NCBI GenBank assembly: GCA_902761585.1
Contig: CACWKX010000008.1
Span: 1 to 64,000 of the forward strand
Length of the DNA stretch: 64,000 nucleotides
Origin: an uncultured Lachnospiraceae bacterium
GTDB lineage: Bacteria > Bacillota > Clostridia > Lachnospirales > Lachnospiraceae
Direction: 5' to 3'
Below the pieces are notes generated by a model. That model was not told the DNA's origin, made no database searches, and worked only from the letters and a program-made list of their open reading frames with translations. Shown here one piece after another: positions 8,432-16,498 of this stretch. The position numbers and the translations under genes were made by a program. Each line of letters starts with the position of its first letter. Within the stretch, counting starts at the first letter, position 1.

Positions 8432-8568
8432 TAACAAGTTTCAGCTTTTTCCAGCAATTCCTTGTCTCAATCCTTCAGAACAAGATTCAGGTCCTGAACA
8501 ATGGACCTGTAATCCTTTTATGCGTAATCGTCAGATTTCTGATCTGCAGCAGCCCTATCACCCTACAC

Positions 8569-8609
8569 AAAAAAACGAGCCTGCTCCTGCGTACACAGAA
8601 ACAGACTCG
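8569..8609 (-). terminator. Terminator after the flavin reductase gene
   Basis: On the minus strand CGAGTCTG pairs with CAGGCTCG (one G-U pair) and is followed by seven T. It lies about 80 bases beyond the stop at 8686. The bases between show no further gene. Confidence 0.75.
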
Positions 8610-8685
8610 CTGTTACCTTGCGAGGTGACCGCTCCACTCGGTTTACCCCAATCTCACATTCAACGTTCTACAGCTGGACTGGGTG

Positions 8686-9240
8686 TTATCCCTTCAGCTG
8701 CAGTCCGTCATGAAATGCTTTTCCCACGACCGGCCCGATGACGCGATATGTGCTCGTCGCCGCATCAAACATAATCGGCTGCATCTTATCCAGATCCACT
8801 TTACCATCGGTAAGGATGCTGTCGTCTGCCTGTGAAGCCACAATCGTTCCAACCAGGATTCCGGTCGCATCGTCCCACGATTTCAGCTCACATTCCAGCG
8901 TCAGCGGATACTCCTCAATAATCGGTGCATTCACATGAGCGGCCTTGTGGACGTGCACCCCGGCTTTCTCGATCTTGTTGACCTTGCTGCCCGTCTCCAC
9001 ACCAAAATAATCGGAGATGACAACGGTGTCTTTTGTCGCCATGGCAACCGTGAACGCCTTTGTCTTCTTGATGTTTTCAGTTGTCTTGTGCTTTCCGAGG
9101 AAAAGCGTAATCTCGCCATAATCGCTCTGCTGTCCCCATGCCGCGTTCATGGCATTCGGAATCCCATTTTCATCATAAGTCCCGATGATAAATACGCCCT
9201 CCGGTGTGATCACTGATTTCTTTCCTGAAAATTCTTTCAT
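8686..9240 (-). CDS. Flavin reductase / flavoredoxin-like protein
   Basis: A 184-residue protein of the FMN-binding split-barrel flavin reductase family. The N-terminal TPEGVFIIGTYDENG and MNAAWGQQSD, followed by FLGKHKTTENI, are the usual FMN phosphate-binding elements; NIKKTKAFTVAM and YFGVETG... continue the pattern. Such proteins bind FMN and shuttle electrons in the cytosol of anaerobes. The ATG at 9240 follows GGCGGAAG; the longer frame to 9315 is not preferred. A strong terminator follows at 8569-8609. The partner reductase is not evident nearby. Confidence 0.85.
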   Translation of the reverse strand: MKEFSGKKSVITPEGVFIIGTYDENGIPNAMNAAWGQQSDYGEITLFLGKHKTTENIKKTKAFTVAMATKDTVVISDYFGVETGSKVNKIEKAGVHVHKAAHVNAPIIEEYPLTLECELKSWDDATGILVGTIVASQADDSILTDGKVDLDKMQPIMFDAATSTYRVIGPVVGKAFHDGLQLKG

Positions 9241-9318
9241 CTTTCTTCCGCCTTTCACGCGCCTGATGTAAACTGATATGAGAATTGTAACACGGCCGCT
9301 CATGAAAATCGACATGCT

Positions 9319-9561
9319 TCAGAAAAACTCCAGAGGAGCAGATCCCCGGAAGGTCTCCTTTGCTGAGTTTTGCTTCTCCGCGTCCTCTTTGAGAATAAAT
9401 GTATCTGCCTTCATGTTGTCAATACCGGATGACACGGCTCTGCCCAGTCCCTTGACCAGCCCAGACAGAAACAACACCATGAACATCATCAGCACAACGA
9501 TGATCTCTACCAGCAGGTATTTTTTCCAGTTATGTCTCAGCTCCCTGATGCCCAGCCTCAT
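9319..9561 (-). pseudogene. ABC permease (FtsX/DevC type), N-terminal fragment
   Basis: The 80 residues begin MRLGIRELRHNWKKY, then one long membrane helix (about 16-38) and NMKADTFILKEDAEK. This is the normal first helix and start of the extracellular domain of MacB/DevC-type ABC permeases, which usually run 350 residues or more. Here the frame stops after GSAPLEFF and the flavin reductase gene follows 78 bases on, so about three quarters of the permease is missing. No ATPase partner is adjacent. It starts eight bases after the flavodoxin stop with GAGG at the junction, so it is still likely to be translated. A stable short product cannot be ruled out. Confidence 0.7.
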
Positions 9562-9569
9562 GATCTACC

Positions 9570-9968
9570 TCACTGTCCGCAAATTCTTCTTGCCACGTTT
9601 GCCGCATCCTGCAGCTGTTTCTCACCTGGCTTTCCTCTGAAGTAAAGCGTTTCCTTCTCAACCGGAATTCCTTTCCGATCGAGTTCGCCCTTGATCAGGT
9701 CAATGGCGTGCTTTGATATCCAGGAGGTGGAGAAAACGACGGCCTTTTTGACCTGATCCTTCTTCAGACTGCCAAGGTACGCTTTCAGATGCTTGTCAAT
9801 TCCGTAGGCATACAGTGCCCCGCCGATGAACAGGACATCAACAGGCTCCTGAAGTGATGCGGAGGCGGAATCCACAGATACCGCATCTGTTCCGATTGCC
9901 CGTGCGATCGCCTCTGCGGCCGTCCTTGTGTTCCCTGATCTTGAATAATACCTGACAGCGTTTTTCAT
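9570..9968 (-). CDS. Flavodoxin-domain protein
   Basis: A 132-residue flavodoxin fold protein. The phosphate-binding loop is YSRSGNTRTAAEAI (about residues 8-21), typical for FMN binding, and FIGGALYAYGID (about 47-58) is the second FMN loop. It is shorter than classical flavodoxins (140-180) and similar to the small flavodoxins of Clostridia. It has AAGGAG upstream of its ATG and a promoter at 10046-10075 with an inverted repeat just downstream, suggesting repression. The divergently placed MerR gene is the obvious candidate regulator. Confidence 0.85.
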   Translation of the reverse strand: MKNAVRYYSRSGNTRTAAEAIARAIGTDAVSVDSASASLQEPVDVLFIGGALYAYGIDKHLKAYLGSLKKDQVKKAVVFSTSWISKHAIDLIKGELDRKGIPVEKETLYFRGKPGEKQLQDAANVARRICGQ

Positions 9969-10006
9969 CGTCTCTGCTCCTTTTCAACTGCTGGTTTGCG
10001 TTAATT

Positions 10007-10037
10007 AAATTGATATCTATTTAGTTTGAATCAATTT
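10007..10037 (-). promoter_or_regulatory. Inverted repeat, likely operator for the flavodoxin gene
   Basis: AAATTGAT (10007-10014) and ATCAATTT (10030-10037) form a perfect 8-base inverted repeat with 15 bases between. It lies directly downstream of the -10 box of the flavodoxin promoter, where a bound protein would block transcription. Confidence 0.5.
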
Positions 10038-10045
10038 ATAAGGCT

Positions 10046-10075
10046 ATTCTATCCGATTCTTTTACAGAATGCAAT
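10046..10075 (-). promoter_or_regulatory. Promoter of the flavodoxin gene
   Basis: Minus-strand -35 TTGCAT (10075-10070), 18-base spacer, -10 TAGAAT (10051-10046). It faces the divergent MerR gene, and a TATAAT at 10157-10162 on the plus strand could be the -10 of that gene, although no good -35 box accompanies it. Confidence 0.5.
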
Positions 10076-10252
10076 TGGCAATGGAGATTATTTCTCTCCA
10101 TCGAAAAGCTCCCTTTCTGATGCGTCCGTCTGGTAGTATCTGAAGCTGCAATCCATTATAATAAGTTGCATCTGTTTCTTCGATTATAACCTTGATCCCG
10201 TTCCCTAACAAATTTGTTGAGGTCATTCAGAAAGAGAGGTTTCCATTTTCAG

Positions 10253-11130
10253 ATGCCTGCAAGGAAAGCACGCTTTAAAATCGGGGATCTGTCCAGGCTC
10301 TTCCATATTGGTCAGGATTCCATCCGGTACTATGAGAAGGTCGGGCTCCTTCATCCCGTCCGGGATCCCTCCAGCAATTACCGCACCTATACGATTGACG
10401 ATGTCCGGACGATGAATACCGCGCGGGAGCTGCTGGACCTTGGTTTTTCAACAGACGAAATTCTGGTCTTTGAGAGGGACCGGAACATCCGCCATGTCAC
10501 AGAGATGCTGGAGACAGAAAGCACCCGGATCCAGGATCAGATCCGGGTGCTTGAGAAAAAAGAGCGAATATCGATGGCCGGCTGCGCTCTATCCGGGAGA
10601 ATCTGAGCCGGGACTGCAGCGGCACTGTCACAGAACTCGAGCTCCCGGCGCGGCAGGTGCTCATGCTCCGCGATTCCTACATGCCGGATGAGGAGATCAA
10701 TCTGGAGCTTGCCCGCTACACAGACGCGGTCTGGAAGGACATGAAAAAAAGGGATCCGTCCCTTGTCTCCAGAACAGACACCATCTCCACGATCGGAGCC
10801 TGTGACTGCTACATGCTCGATATCCATGCACACAACGACGACGGGACCGACTACAGAACCAAAAAGGTATTCTTCTACTCGCCCTATCTGAAATTTCACT
10901 GTAACTATACGCTGCCAGCCGGTACCTACCTGTCCGTCTGCTACCGGGGTGGTTTCCAGAAGACAAAGTTGCTCGTTCCGAAGCTTTTTGCCTACGCCTC
11001 CCGGCATCACATGACGGTCATGGGGGATCCGATGGAGTTCTGTCACATCGACCGGTATGAAACAAACGTCGAGAGCGAATATCTGACGGAGCTGCAGCTG
11101 CCTGTCGAAGTCCGGAAGCGCAGCCGCTAA
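10253..11130 (+). pseudogene. MerR-family regulator, frameshifted at an A6 run
   Basis: The N-terminal part has a MerR helix-turn-helix (KIGDLSRLFHIGQDSIRYYE, then VGLLHP) and the long dimerisation helix ending VLEKK. At the AAAAAA run near 10555 the frame changes: the continuation, RANIDGRLRSIRENLSRD, lies in the -1 frame and runs through VLMLRDSYMPDEEIN into a C-terminal effector-binding domain ending at 11130. Adding one A would restore one protein of about 292 residues, normal for this class. So one base seems lost in the homopolymer, by mutation or sequencing error. The start at 10253 has GAGAGG at an unusually long distance of 13 bases. Confidence 0.75.
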
Positions 11131-11169
11131 TGGCTTTCTCCCACTCTTCATCGCTCTGCTGTCCGCTGC

Positions 11170-12312
11170 TTACCCGATCATCTCCTGGAACCGCTCATAG
11201 CGGAGCGGCGACAGGTCGACGAGTGTCTGCTCGCCAAGGATGGTCTGCGCCATCATATATCCGACAGCCGGTGCTGTTCCAAAACCATGCCCATTGAACC
11301 CGCAGGCCAGGACAAGGCCGGGTGTCTCCTCCGGGCGCCCCAGGACACAGACACCATCGCTCGTACAGTCACACCAGCCTGTCCAGCTCCGGACGATCTT
11401 CGCATTCTTCAGAAGCGGCACATAGCCCTCGATTGCCCTGCAGCTTGCCCCGAGCGTCGCCGCATGCGCAAAGTTCACCTTGTCGGTGTCCTCGTCCATC
11501 AGCATTTCCGGGCCGGCTACAGCACCGAACACGAAGGATCCATGCCGGGTCTGATGGCCGTAGAAATCCGCGTCCGCGCAGCCCAGCATCTGGGGAAACA
11601 TCTTCGGTTCCATCTCCGTGACCAGGCAGCAGTCGATTTCGTCATGCATCGGGACCTCAAGTCCGACCGTGTTCATGATCTTGCGGCTGGCATATCCAGC
11701 CGCAAGCAGGATCGTATCTGCCTCGAGTACCGCTCCGTCCTCCATCCGCACCTTCCGTACCTGCCCGCGGACCTTCTCCAGCGCCATAACACGCGCATTA
11801 GTGTAGAACCGCACGCCCTTCTCAAGCGCTCTGATGTAGTAGCCGAGTGTTGTGGTCAATGGATTTGCATGACCATCCGTCGGACAGAAGCTCGCGCCGA
11901 TGACCTGGTCTGAGAGATACGGGTTGATCGCATGCACCTCTTTTCGATCGATCATGCGTACGTCCAGCCCCATATTCCGGCAATTTGTCGTCAGCGTATC
12001 CAGCTTTCTCAGATGTGCCTCCGTCTTCCCCATCCGGATGTTGCCCTGCCTTGTGTACTCTGTATCCACTCCGAGTTCATCCGACAGGGAAGGCCAGAAC
12101 TTCTGCACGGCGCACATGGCAATCGGAAGCTCCCGCACATCACGGCCCGACTGGCGGACACCGCCTCCATTTCTGCTGGAGCCGCCATGGCCGATCGACC
12201 GGCTCGCCTCCAGCACGATAATATCCTTCACACCTGCCTTCGCAAGGTAGTAAGCGCTTGCGCAGCCGACAATTCCGCCGCCTATGATGATGACATCCGC
12301 CGTCTTCTTCAT
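11170..12312 (-). CDS. HcnC/DAO-type FAD-dependent oxidoreductase subunit
   Basis: A 380-residue member of the D-amino acid oxidase-like (DAO) flavoprotein superfamily, most like HcnC and the beta subunit of dye-linked proline dehydrogenases and sarcosine oxidases. The FAD dinucleotide loop is IIGGGIVGCASAYYLAKAG (about 8-26) and the C-terminal CGFNGHGFGTAPAVG is the usual FAD-closing motif. This subunit normally carries the substrate site, oxidising an amino or imino acid. Its ATG overlaps the stop of the BFD-like gene by four bases, and it ends a seven-gene operon. The substrate (proline, sarcosine, opine or a D-amino acid) cannot be told from the sequence. Confidence 0.87.
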   Translation of the reverse strand: MKKTADVIIIGGGIVGCASAYYLAKAGVKDIIVLEASRSIGHGGSSRNGGGVRQSGRDVRELPIAMCAVQKFWPSLSDELGVDTEYTRQGNIRMGKTEAHLRKLDTLTTNCRNMGLDVRMIDRKEVHAINPYLSDQVIGASFCPTDGHANPLTTTLGYYIRALEKGVRFYTNARVMALEKVRGQVRKVRMEDGAVLEADTILLAAGYASRKIMNTVGLEVPMHDEIDCCLVTEMEPKMFPQMLGCADADFYGHQTRHGSFVFGAVAGPEMLMDEDTDKVNFAHAATLGASCRAIEGYVPLLKNAKIVRSWTGWCDCTSDGVCVLGRPEETPGLVLACGFNGHGFGTAPAVGYMMAQTILGEQTLVDLSPLRYERFQEMIG

Positions 12313-12662
12313 TCTGCGTCCCCTCCTGCTGCCGGTTTCTCAACGCCCAGGTCTCTCCCGCCGGTTTCCATCGCAACCGGCCGCATCGGTGCGCGCGAGG
12401 TTGCGACATCCATCTCGCTCTGCGGAACCCTCAGCTCCCTGGCAACCAGTCGTCTGGTCAGCATTCCGCAGGTCTGTCCCTGGCACAGCCCCATGCCGCA
12501 GCGGAGAAACCGCCTCATCTCCTCAATCGTCGTGATGCCCTCGTGAACCGCCCTTCTGATTTCGCCCTTCGTCACTTCCTCACACCGGCAGACGAGAAGG
12601 TCGTCGTCACTCTCCGGTACGTATGGACCGATCTCCTTCAGCTTTTCCTGAATATCAAACAT
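12309..12662 (-). CDS. BFD-type (2Fe-2S)-binding subunit
   Basis: A 117-residue protein with a BFD-like [2Fe-2S] domain: LLVCRCEEVTKGEIRRAV (two Cys as CxC, about 25-27) and, about 35 residues on, RCGMGLCQGQTC (C-x4-C). In multi-subunit amino acid dehydrogenases related to HcnABC this domain is often fused to the HcnB-like subunit or, as here, separate, and passes electrons between the two flavin subunits. The ATG at 12662 has AGAGGAG before it. Four-base overlap with the downstream HcnC-like gene and 14 bases after the HcnB-like gene imply a fixed ratio complex. Confidence 0.85.
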   Translation of the reverse strand: MFDIQEKLKEIGPYVPESDDDLLVCRCEEVTKGEIRRAVHEGITTIEEMRRFLRCGMGLCQGQTCGMLTRRLVARELRVPQSEMDVATSRAPMRPVAMETGGRDLGVEKPAAGGDAE

Positions 12663-12676
12663 GACGTCTTCTCCTC

Positions 12677-14266
12677 TCACTGTGCCTCATCTGCCTTGCG
12701 GTAGAATCTGGCACGGTCTGTATACCCGATCGGAACCTCGATGGTCACGAGCGCCGTCCCGTCATAGGCCTTCGATGTCCGGACCCTCCGGACCGTCGCA
12801 TCACAGATCCTCTGTCCGCTCCTGGAAAGCCCGTATCCTTTCTCGCCCACTTCCGGCAGCGGCAGAAACTCATACGGGATTGTCACCTCTCCCGTCCCTT
12901 TCTCCGGATTCTCCGAGACGAGGAAGATCGCCTGCCCCGAGCAGCTGGCAACACACATGCCGCAATCGATACAGGTCGAATCCTTCACCGAGATCGGCAG
13001 CGATGTGATATTGTCCCCGATGGAAATGCAGTCCTTCCGGCATGCAGTCTGGCAGGGATTGCAGGGGATATTCTGTGTGCACTCGAGGACCGGGTGCACC
13101 TTGATCTCCGCCCTGTATCCGGGAAACCGCTTGATCTCATCGTCGCCGATGTAGCCCTTCTCCAGCAGCATTTCCGACAGCTCGATGCCCTCGTCCGTCT
13201 TTTCCAGCTTCTTTCCACGGTTCTTTGGCGCGAACATCCCCTGCCTGAGCGCTCCCAGCGACTCCTCCAGCTCCTTCTCGCGGAGCGCCTTCTCATCCGC
13301 CGATGCATAGCCGAGATACGCCGCGACTGCCTCACCGCTCATGCGGCCCTCGATCATCGCCGAGGAAGCCTCCTCGATTCCGGCGACATCACCCGCGGCA
13401 AAAATCCCCGGGATGGATGTCGCGCCGGTCTCATCGCAGGCCGGAATGTATCCGCCGCGCGTGTCCGCCATCTCCACGCCGTCCATCTTGAGCAGCTGCG
13501 TCATCGGAGAGAGACCAACTGCCACGCAGATGGTGTCGACATCGAAATGCTTCTCCGTCCCCGGGATGAACTGGTATTTTGCGTCAATCTGCGCGATTGT
13601 CACGCCCCTGACACAGTCTGTCCCCTCTGCCTCCTTGATCGTGTGGGAGAGATAAAACGGTACGCCGCATCTGGCAACCTTGCTGGCATGGACGCCGTAC
13701 CCGCCGATCCTCGGCGCGGCATCCACCAGCGCCACAACCTCACAGCCCGCCTGCATCAGCTGATAGGAGACCACCAGGCCGACATTGCCGGACCCCAGCA
13801 TCAGAATCCGGTTGCCCGGCTTGACATGGTAAAGGTTCATCATCGTCTGTGCGGCGCCGGCGCCGATGACACCCGGAAGCGTCCAGCCGCGGAAGTTCAC
13901 CATGTTCTCGGATGCCCCTGTTGCGATCAGGATCGCGTCCGCCTTGTAGTGATGAACCTCTGTTCCGATCTGGACCTGAATCTCCTTTTCCCGGTACAGA
14001 CCGATGACGGTCGCATTGAGCACAACCTCGACGCCTTTTTCCTCCGCTTCCCTCAGAAGCTCCTCGCCGATCCTGAAACCGCGGATCTTCGCCATGTGCT
14101 CCTTGGAGCCGAAGAACTTATGAATCTGCTTGAACAGCTGTCCGCCCGGACGGGCATTTTCATCAAAGACCGTCACCGAAACGCCTGATCTGGCAGCCTC
14201 GATCGCAGCCGAAAGGCCGGCAGGTCCCGCCCCGACAACGATGAACTCTTTTCTCTCGATCTTCAT
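12677..14266 (-). CDS. HcnB-like FAD/NAD(P)-type oxidoreductase with 4Fe-4S domain
   Basis: A 529-residue subunit. FAD loop VVGAGPAGLSAAIEAARSG (about 10-28), second dinucleotide fold LMLGSGNVGLVVSYQL (about 155-170), and GIFAAGDVAGI closing the FAD site. The last third adds a Cys-rich segment CTQNIPCNPCQTAC and CIDCGMCVASC, a ferredoxin-like 4Fe-4S cluster pair not present in plain HcnB. It would relay electrons from the HcnC-like subunit to an external acceptor, perhaps NAD or ferredoxin. Its ATG overlaps the HcnA-like stop by four bases, with GGAGGAG upstream. Confidence 0.87.
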   Translation of the reverse strand: MKIERKEFIVVGAGPAGLSAAIEAARSGVSVTVFDENARPGGQLFKQIHKFFGSKEHMAKIRGFRIGEELLREAEEKGVEVVLNATVIGLYREKEIQVQIGTEVHHYKADAILIATGASENMVNFRGWTLPGVIGAGAAQTMMNLYHVKPGNRILMLGSGNVGLVVSYQLMQAGCEVVALVDAAPRIGGYGVHASKVARCGVPFYLSHTIKEAEGTDCVRGVTIAQIDAKYQFIPGTEKHFDVDTICVAVGLSPMTQLLKMDGVEMADTRGGYIPACDETGATSIPGIFAAGDVAGIEEASSAMIEGRMSGEAVAAYLGYASADEKALREKELEESLGALRQGMFAPKNRGKKLEKTDEGIELSEMLLEKGYIGDDEIKRFPGYRAEIKVHPVLECTQNIPCNPCQTACRKDCISIGDNITSLPISVKDSTCIDCGMCVASCSGQAIFLVSENPEKGTGEVTIPYEFLPLPEVGEKGYGLSRSGQRICDATVRRVRTSKAYDGTALVTIEVPIGYTDRARFYRKADEAQ

Positions 14267-14679
14267 GAGTGCTTCTCCTCCCTGGCATCTTTTCCGGCAT
14301 CCTCTGAAATCGGATGCGAGCCCCTTTCATCCTTTGCGAATCGCATCGCGTCTTCAGCATTCTCTGGAAAGGGCTCTGCGCCTGCCCCATACTGCGTCTC
14401 AACCTTCATACCCGCTCTCAGCGGGGTGATGCAGGTTCTGACATTCGGCTGACCATCCACCACCATGACACAGTCCGTGCATCGCCCAATGTCGCAGAAG
14501 ATCCCTCTCGGCTCGTGGCGCTTTGCGGTGTAGCGGTGGATCATGATGCCGTTGACCTTCAGTGCCATCGCAATCGGTTCGCCCTCATATCCGGTCAGCT
14601 CCCGGCCATCGTAGGTAAACGTCACACTCTTTCCCACAGGACTCTCTCCCAGTATCGGATGATTTTGAATACGATCCAT
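14263..14679 (-). CDS. HcnA-like (2Fe-2S)-binding subunit
   Basis: A 138-residue subunit with a plant-type ferredoxin-like fold as in HcnA and the small subunit of proline dehydrogenases. Cluster cysteines are in FCDIGRCTDCVMV (C-x4-C-x2-C) and VRTC downstream. The C-terminal 40 residues are charged and unlike the family, perhaps flexible. The ATG at 14679 has AAGGAGG at good spacing, and the start lies within the gap after the permease stop (14691). It is the first of four overlapping dehydrogenase genes. Confidence 0.83.
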   Translation of the reverse strand: MDRIQNHPILGESPVGKSVTFTYDGRELTGYEGEPIAMALKVNGIMIHRYTAKRHEPRGIFCDIGRCTDCVMVVDGQPNVRTCITPLRAGMKVETQYGAGAEPFPENAEDAMRFAKDERGSHPISEDAGKDAREEKHS

Positions 14680-14690
14680 GTTTTCCTCCT

Positions 14691-16094
14691 TCACCTGCAA
14701 AGGCCCTTGTTCCTCCGGACCTTGTAGAACATCGAATTTTCCATCGCCAGGACTTTGTTGATCGGAACCGGCTTCATCAGCGGCATCTTCATCCGGAGTT
14801 TGATCCAGAGGACGGACCAGACAGAAAGAGCGGCGAATGTAACGCCTGTCGCGAGGTAGATCATCATTCTGGTATGGAAATCGGTCGATATGTTGCAGAT
14901 CATATAGACGATTCCGCTGATCCCGATCAGCGGGAGCACCGGCCCGCCAGGTACCTTGAAGTTGCGCGGCGCATGCGGAAGACGCTTTCTGAATACCAGA
15001 AGATCGATGTGAGCGACAATGTAAGAAAGCATCCAGAACACAGAGCCGACCTGGATGAGGAAGCTGATGCGCTCCGAGGAATCCTGGCTGATGTACCCGC
15101 AGACCAGGATCGCAATTGTCACAAACCAGACTCCCACATGCGGTACCTTATACCTGTTCGTTTTGCCGAAACACTGCGGCATCATGTTCATTTTCGTCAT
15201 GCCCTGTGCAATCGCCGACAGCGCCTGGACACTGGAATTCTGTGAGCTGATGACCGCCAGAGCCGCGACAAACGCCATCCAGATCTTTCCGGGCATCCCG
15301 AGAAGGTTGCTTCCGTATAGCATATGCGGAGCTGCCGAATTCATCAGATCAGGCCACTTCGTATAGCGGTGAAAACCGAGCACCATGATGGACTGAACCA
15401 GACAGATCAGCCCGAGCCCCAGGAACATGCCAAGCGGAACATTTCTCTTTGCATTCCGGACATCCTTCGAGATCGGGATCGCATACTCGGCACCGATGAA
15501 CAGCCAGAAGGCCGTCGCCGTCATCGCAATGACGTTCTTCGGCGTGGCATTCATGACAGCCGGCTGCTGAACGACCGCTCCTGTTCCCAGACCGAATACC
15601 CCGATCAGGCCCATGATCAGCATCGACCCCAGCAGAAGATAGCAGACCAGGTTCTGAATCTTCGCGAACATGTCCACGCCTCTCAGATTCGCGATCAGGA
15701 TGATCACGCTGATCAGGAGCGTCCAGCAATAGTTCGGAAGCGGAAGGGGAATCACCTCGCCCATCGCATAGGCGAAGATTGACGCCTCGACACCGCTTGA
15801 GAGGATGTTCGATGCGAAATAACCGCCGACCATCAGCACCATGGTCGGAAGAGGACCGATGCCAGCCAGCGTGTACTGCGCCAGACCGCCTGTCGTATTC
15901 GGCATCAGCGCATTGAGCTCTGCCATCGTCGCCATCGTGATCATGTTGAAGATGCAGGCGATGATCATCGCGACGATGAACAGTTCCCCGATGCGTCCGG
16001 CGCCCTGCCCGAGGGAGACAAGACTGCTGGTTGCGATGACAAGTCCGACAGAAACAGCCACCACATCCCTCAGACCTAATTTCTTCTCATCCAT
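14691..16094 (-). CDS. APC-family amino acid permease
   Basis: A 467-residue secondary transporter with about 12 membrane segments. The start GLRDVVAVSVGLVIATSS is the first, unwound helix of the amino acid-polyamine-organocation fold, and the FWLFIGAEYAIPISKDVRNAKRNVP segment (about 215-239) is the conserved helix 6 and following loop that line the substrate site. It would import an amino acid or amine with protons or exchange it. It lies between the P-II gene and the dehydrogenase genes, so the imported compound is probably the substrate of that complex or the signal gated by P-II. RBS AGAGGAAG. Confidence 0.88.
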   Translation of the reverse strand: MDEKKLGLRDVVAVSVGLVIATSSLVSLGQGAGRIGELFIVAMIIACIFNMITMATMAELNALMPNTTGGLAQYTLAGIGPLPTMVLMVGGYFASNILSSGVEASIFAYAMGEVIPLPLPNYCWTLLISVIILIANLRGVDMFAKIQNLVCYLLLGSMLIMGLIGVFGLGTGAVVQQPAVMNATPKNVIAMTATAFWLFIGAEYAIPISKDVRNAKRNVPLGMFLGLGLICLVQSIMVLGFHRYTKWPDLMNSAAPHMLYGSNLLGMPGKIWMAFVAALAVISSQNSSVQALSAIAQGMTKMNMMPQCFGKTNRYKVPHVGVWFVTIAILVCGYISQDSSERISFLIQVGSVFWMLSYIVAHIDLLVFRKRLPHAPRNFKVPGGPVLPLIGISGIVYMICNISTDFHTRMMIYLATGVTFAALSVWSVLWIKLRMKMPLMKPVPINKVLAMENSMFYKVRRNKGLCR

Positions 16095-16123
16095 AAGCGT
16101 TCTTCCTCTGCAAGTCTGAAAAC

Positions 16124-16471
16124 TCAGAGCGCCTGTTCGCCCTCATCGCCGGTACGGACACGGATGACATTCGTCACGTCATAGACGAAGATCTTGCCGT
16201 CTCCGATATGGCCCGTGTAGAGCGCCTTCTCGATGATACCCGTAAGACTCCTGACCCGCTCGGATGGAACCACAATGGAGACCTGGATCTTCGGAAGCAG
16301 CTCCATCTCATAATTCTCATCGACCTCGTATTCCTTGGTTCCCTTCTCGACGCCGCAGCCAAGCACCTGGGTGAATGTCATGCCGCCGACATGGTTCTCG
16401 CTGAGTGTCTTCTTCAATACCGAAAACTTGGACATATCACAGATGATTTCGATTCTCGATAATGCAGCCAT
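16124..16471 (-). CDS. P-II family nitrogen signalling protein
   Basis: A 115-residue P-II protein. The B-loop and C-terminal signature GHIGDGKIFVYDVTNVIRVRTG (about 86-107) binds ATP/ADP. The T-loop region GCGVEKGTKEYEVDENYEMELLPK (about 38-61) is present and full length, but the residue aligning with the uridylylated Tyr51 of GlnB is Glu, with a Tyr one place earlier. P-II proteins bind ATP, ADP and 2-oxoglutarate and dock on transporters or enzymes. Its usual partner AmtB is absent; here it sits 30 bases upstream of an APC permease and 27 after an ornithine-cyclodeaminase-like gene, suggesting control of this operon's own transporter or enzymes. RBS GGAGGAG. Confidence 0.88.
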   Translation of the reverse strand: MAALSRIEIICDMSKFSVLKKTLSENHVGGMTFTQVLGCGVEKGTKEYEVDENYEMELLPKIQVSIVVPSERVRSLTGIIEKALYTGHIGDGKIFVYDVTNVIRVRTGDEGEQAL

Positions 16472-16498
16472 ATCCGATCTCCTCCCGACAGTCTTCCG

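Noticed and set aside
10540-10570. Programmed -1 ribosomal frameshift in the MerR gene
   Set aside because: The A run is in the wrong register for an A-AAA-AAG slip and no downstream structure was seen; a one-base loss is simpler.
13094-14188. A 364-codon plus-strand frame opposite the HcnB-like gene
   Set aside because: Shadow of the minus-strand gene; biased composition and no family likeness.
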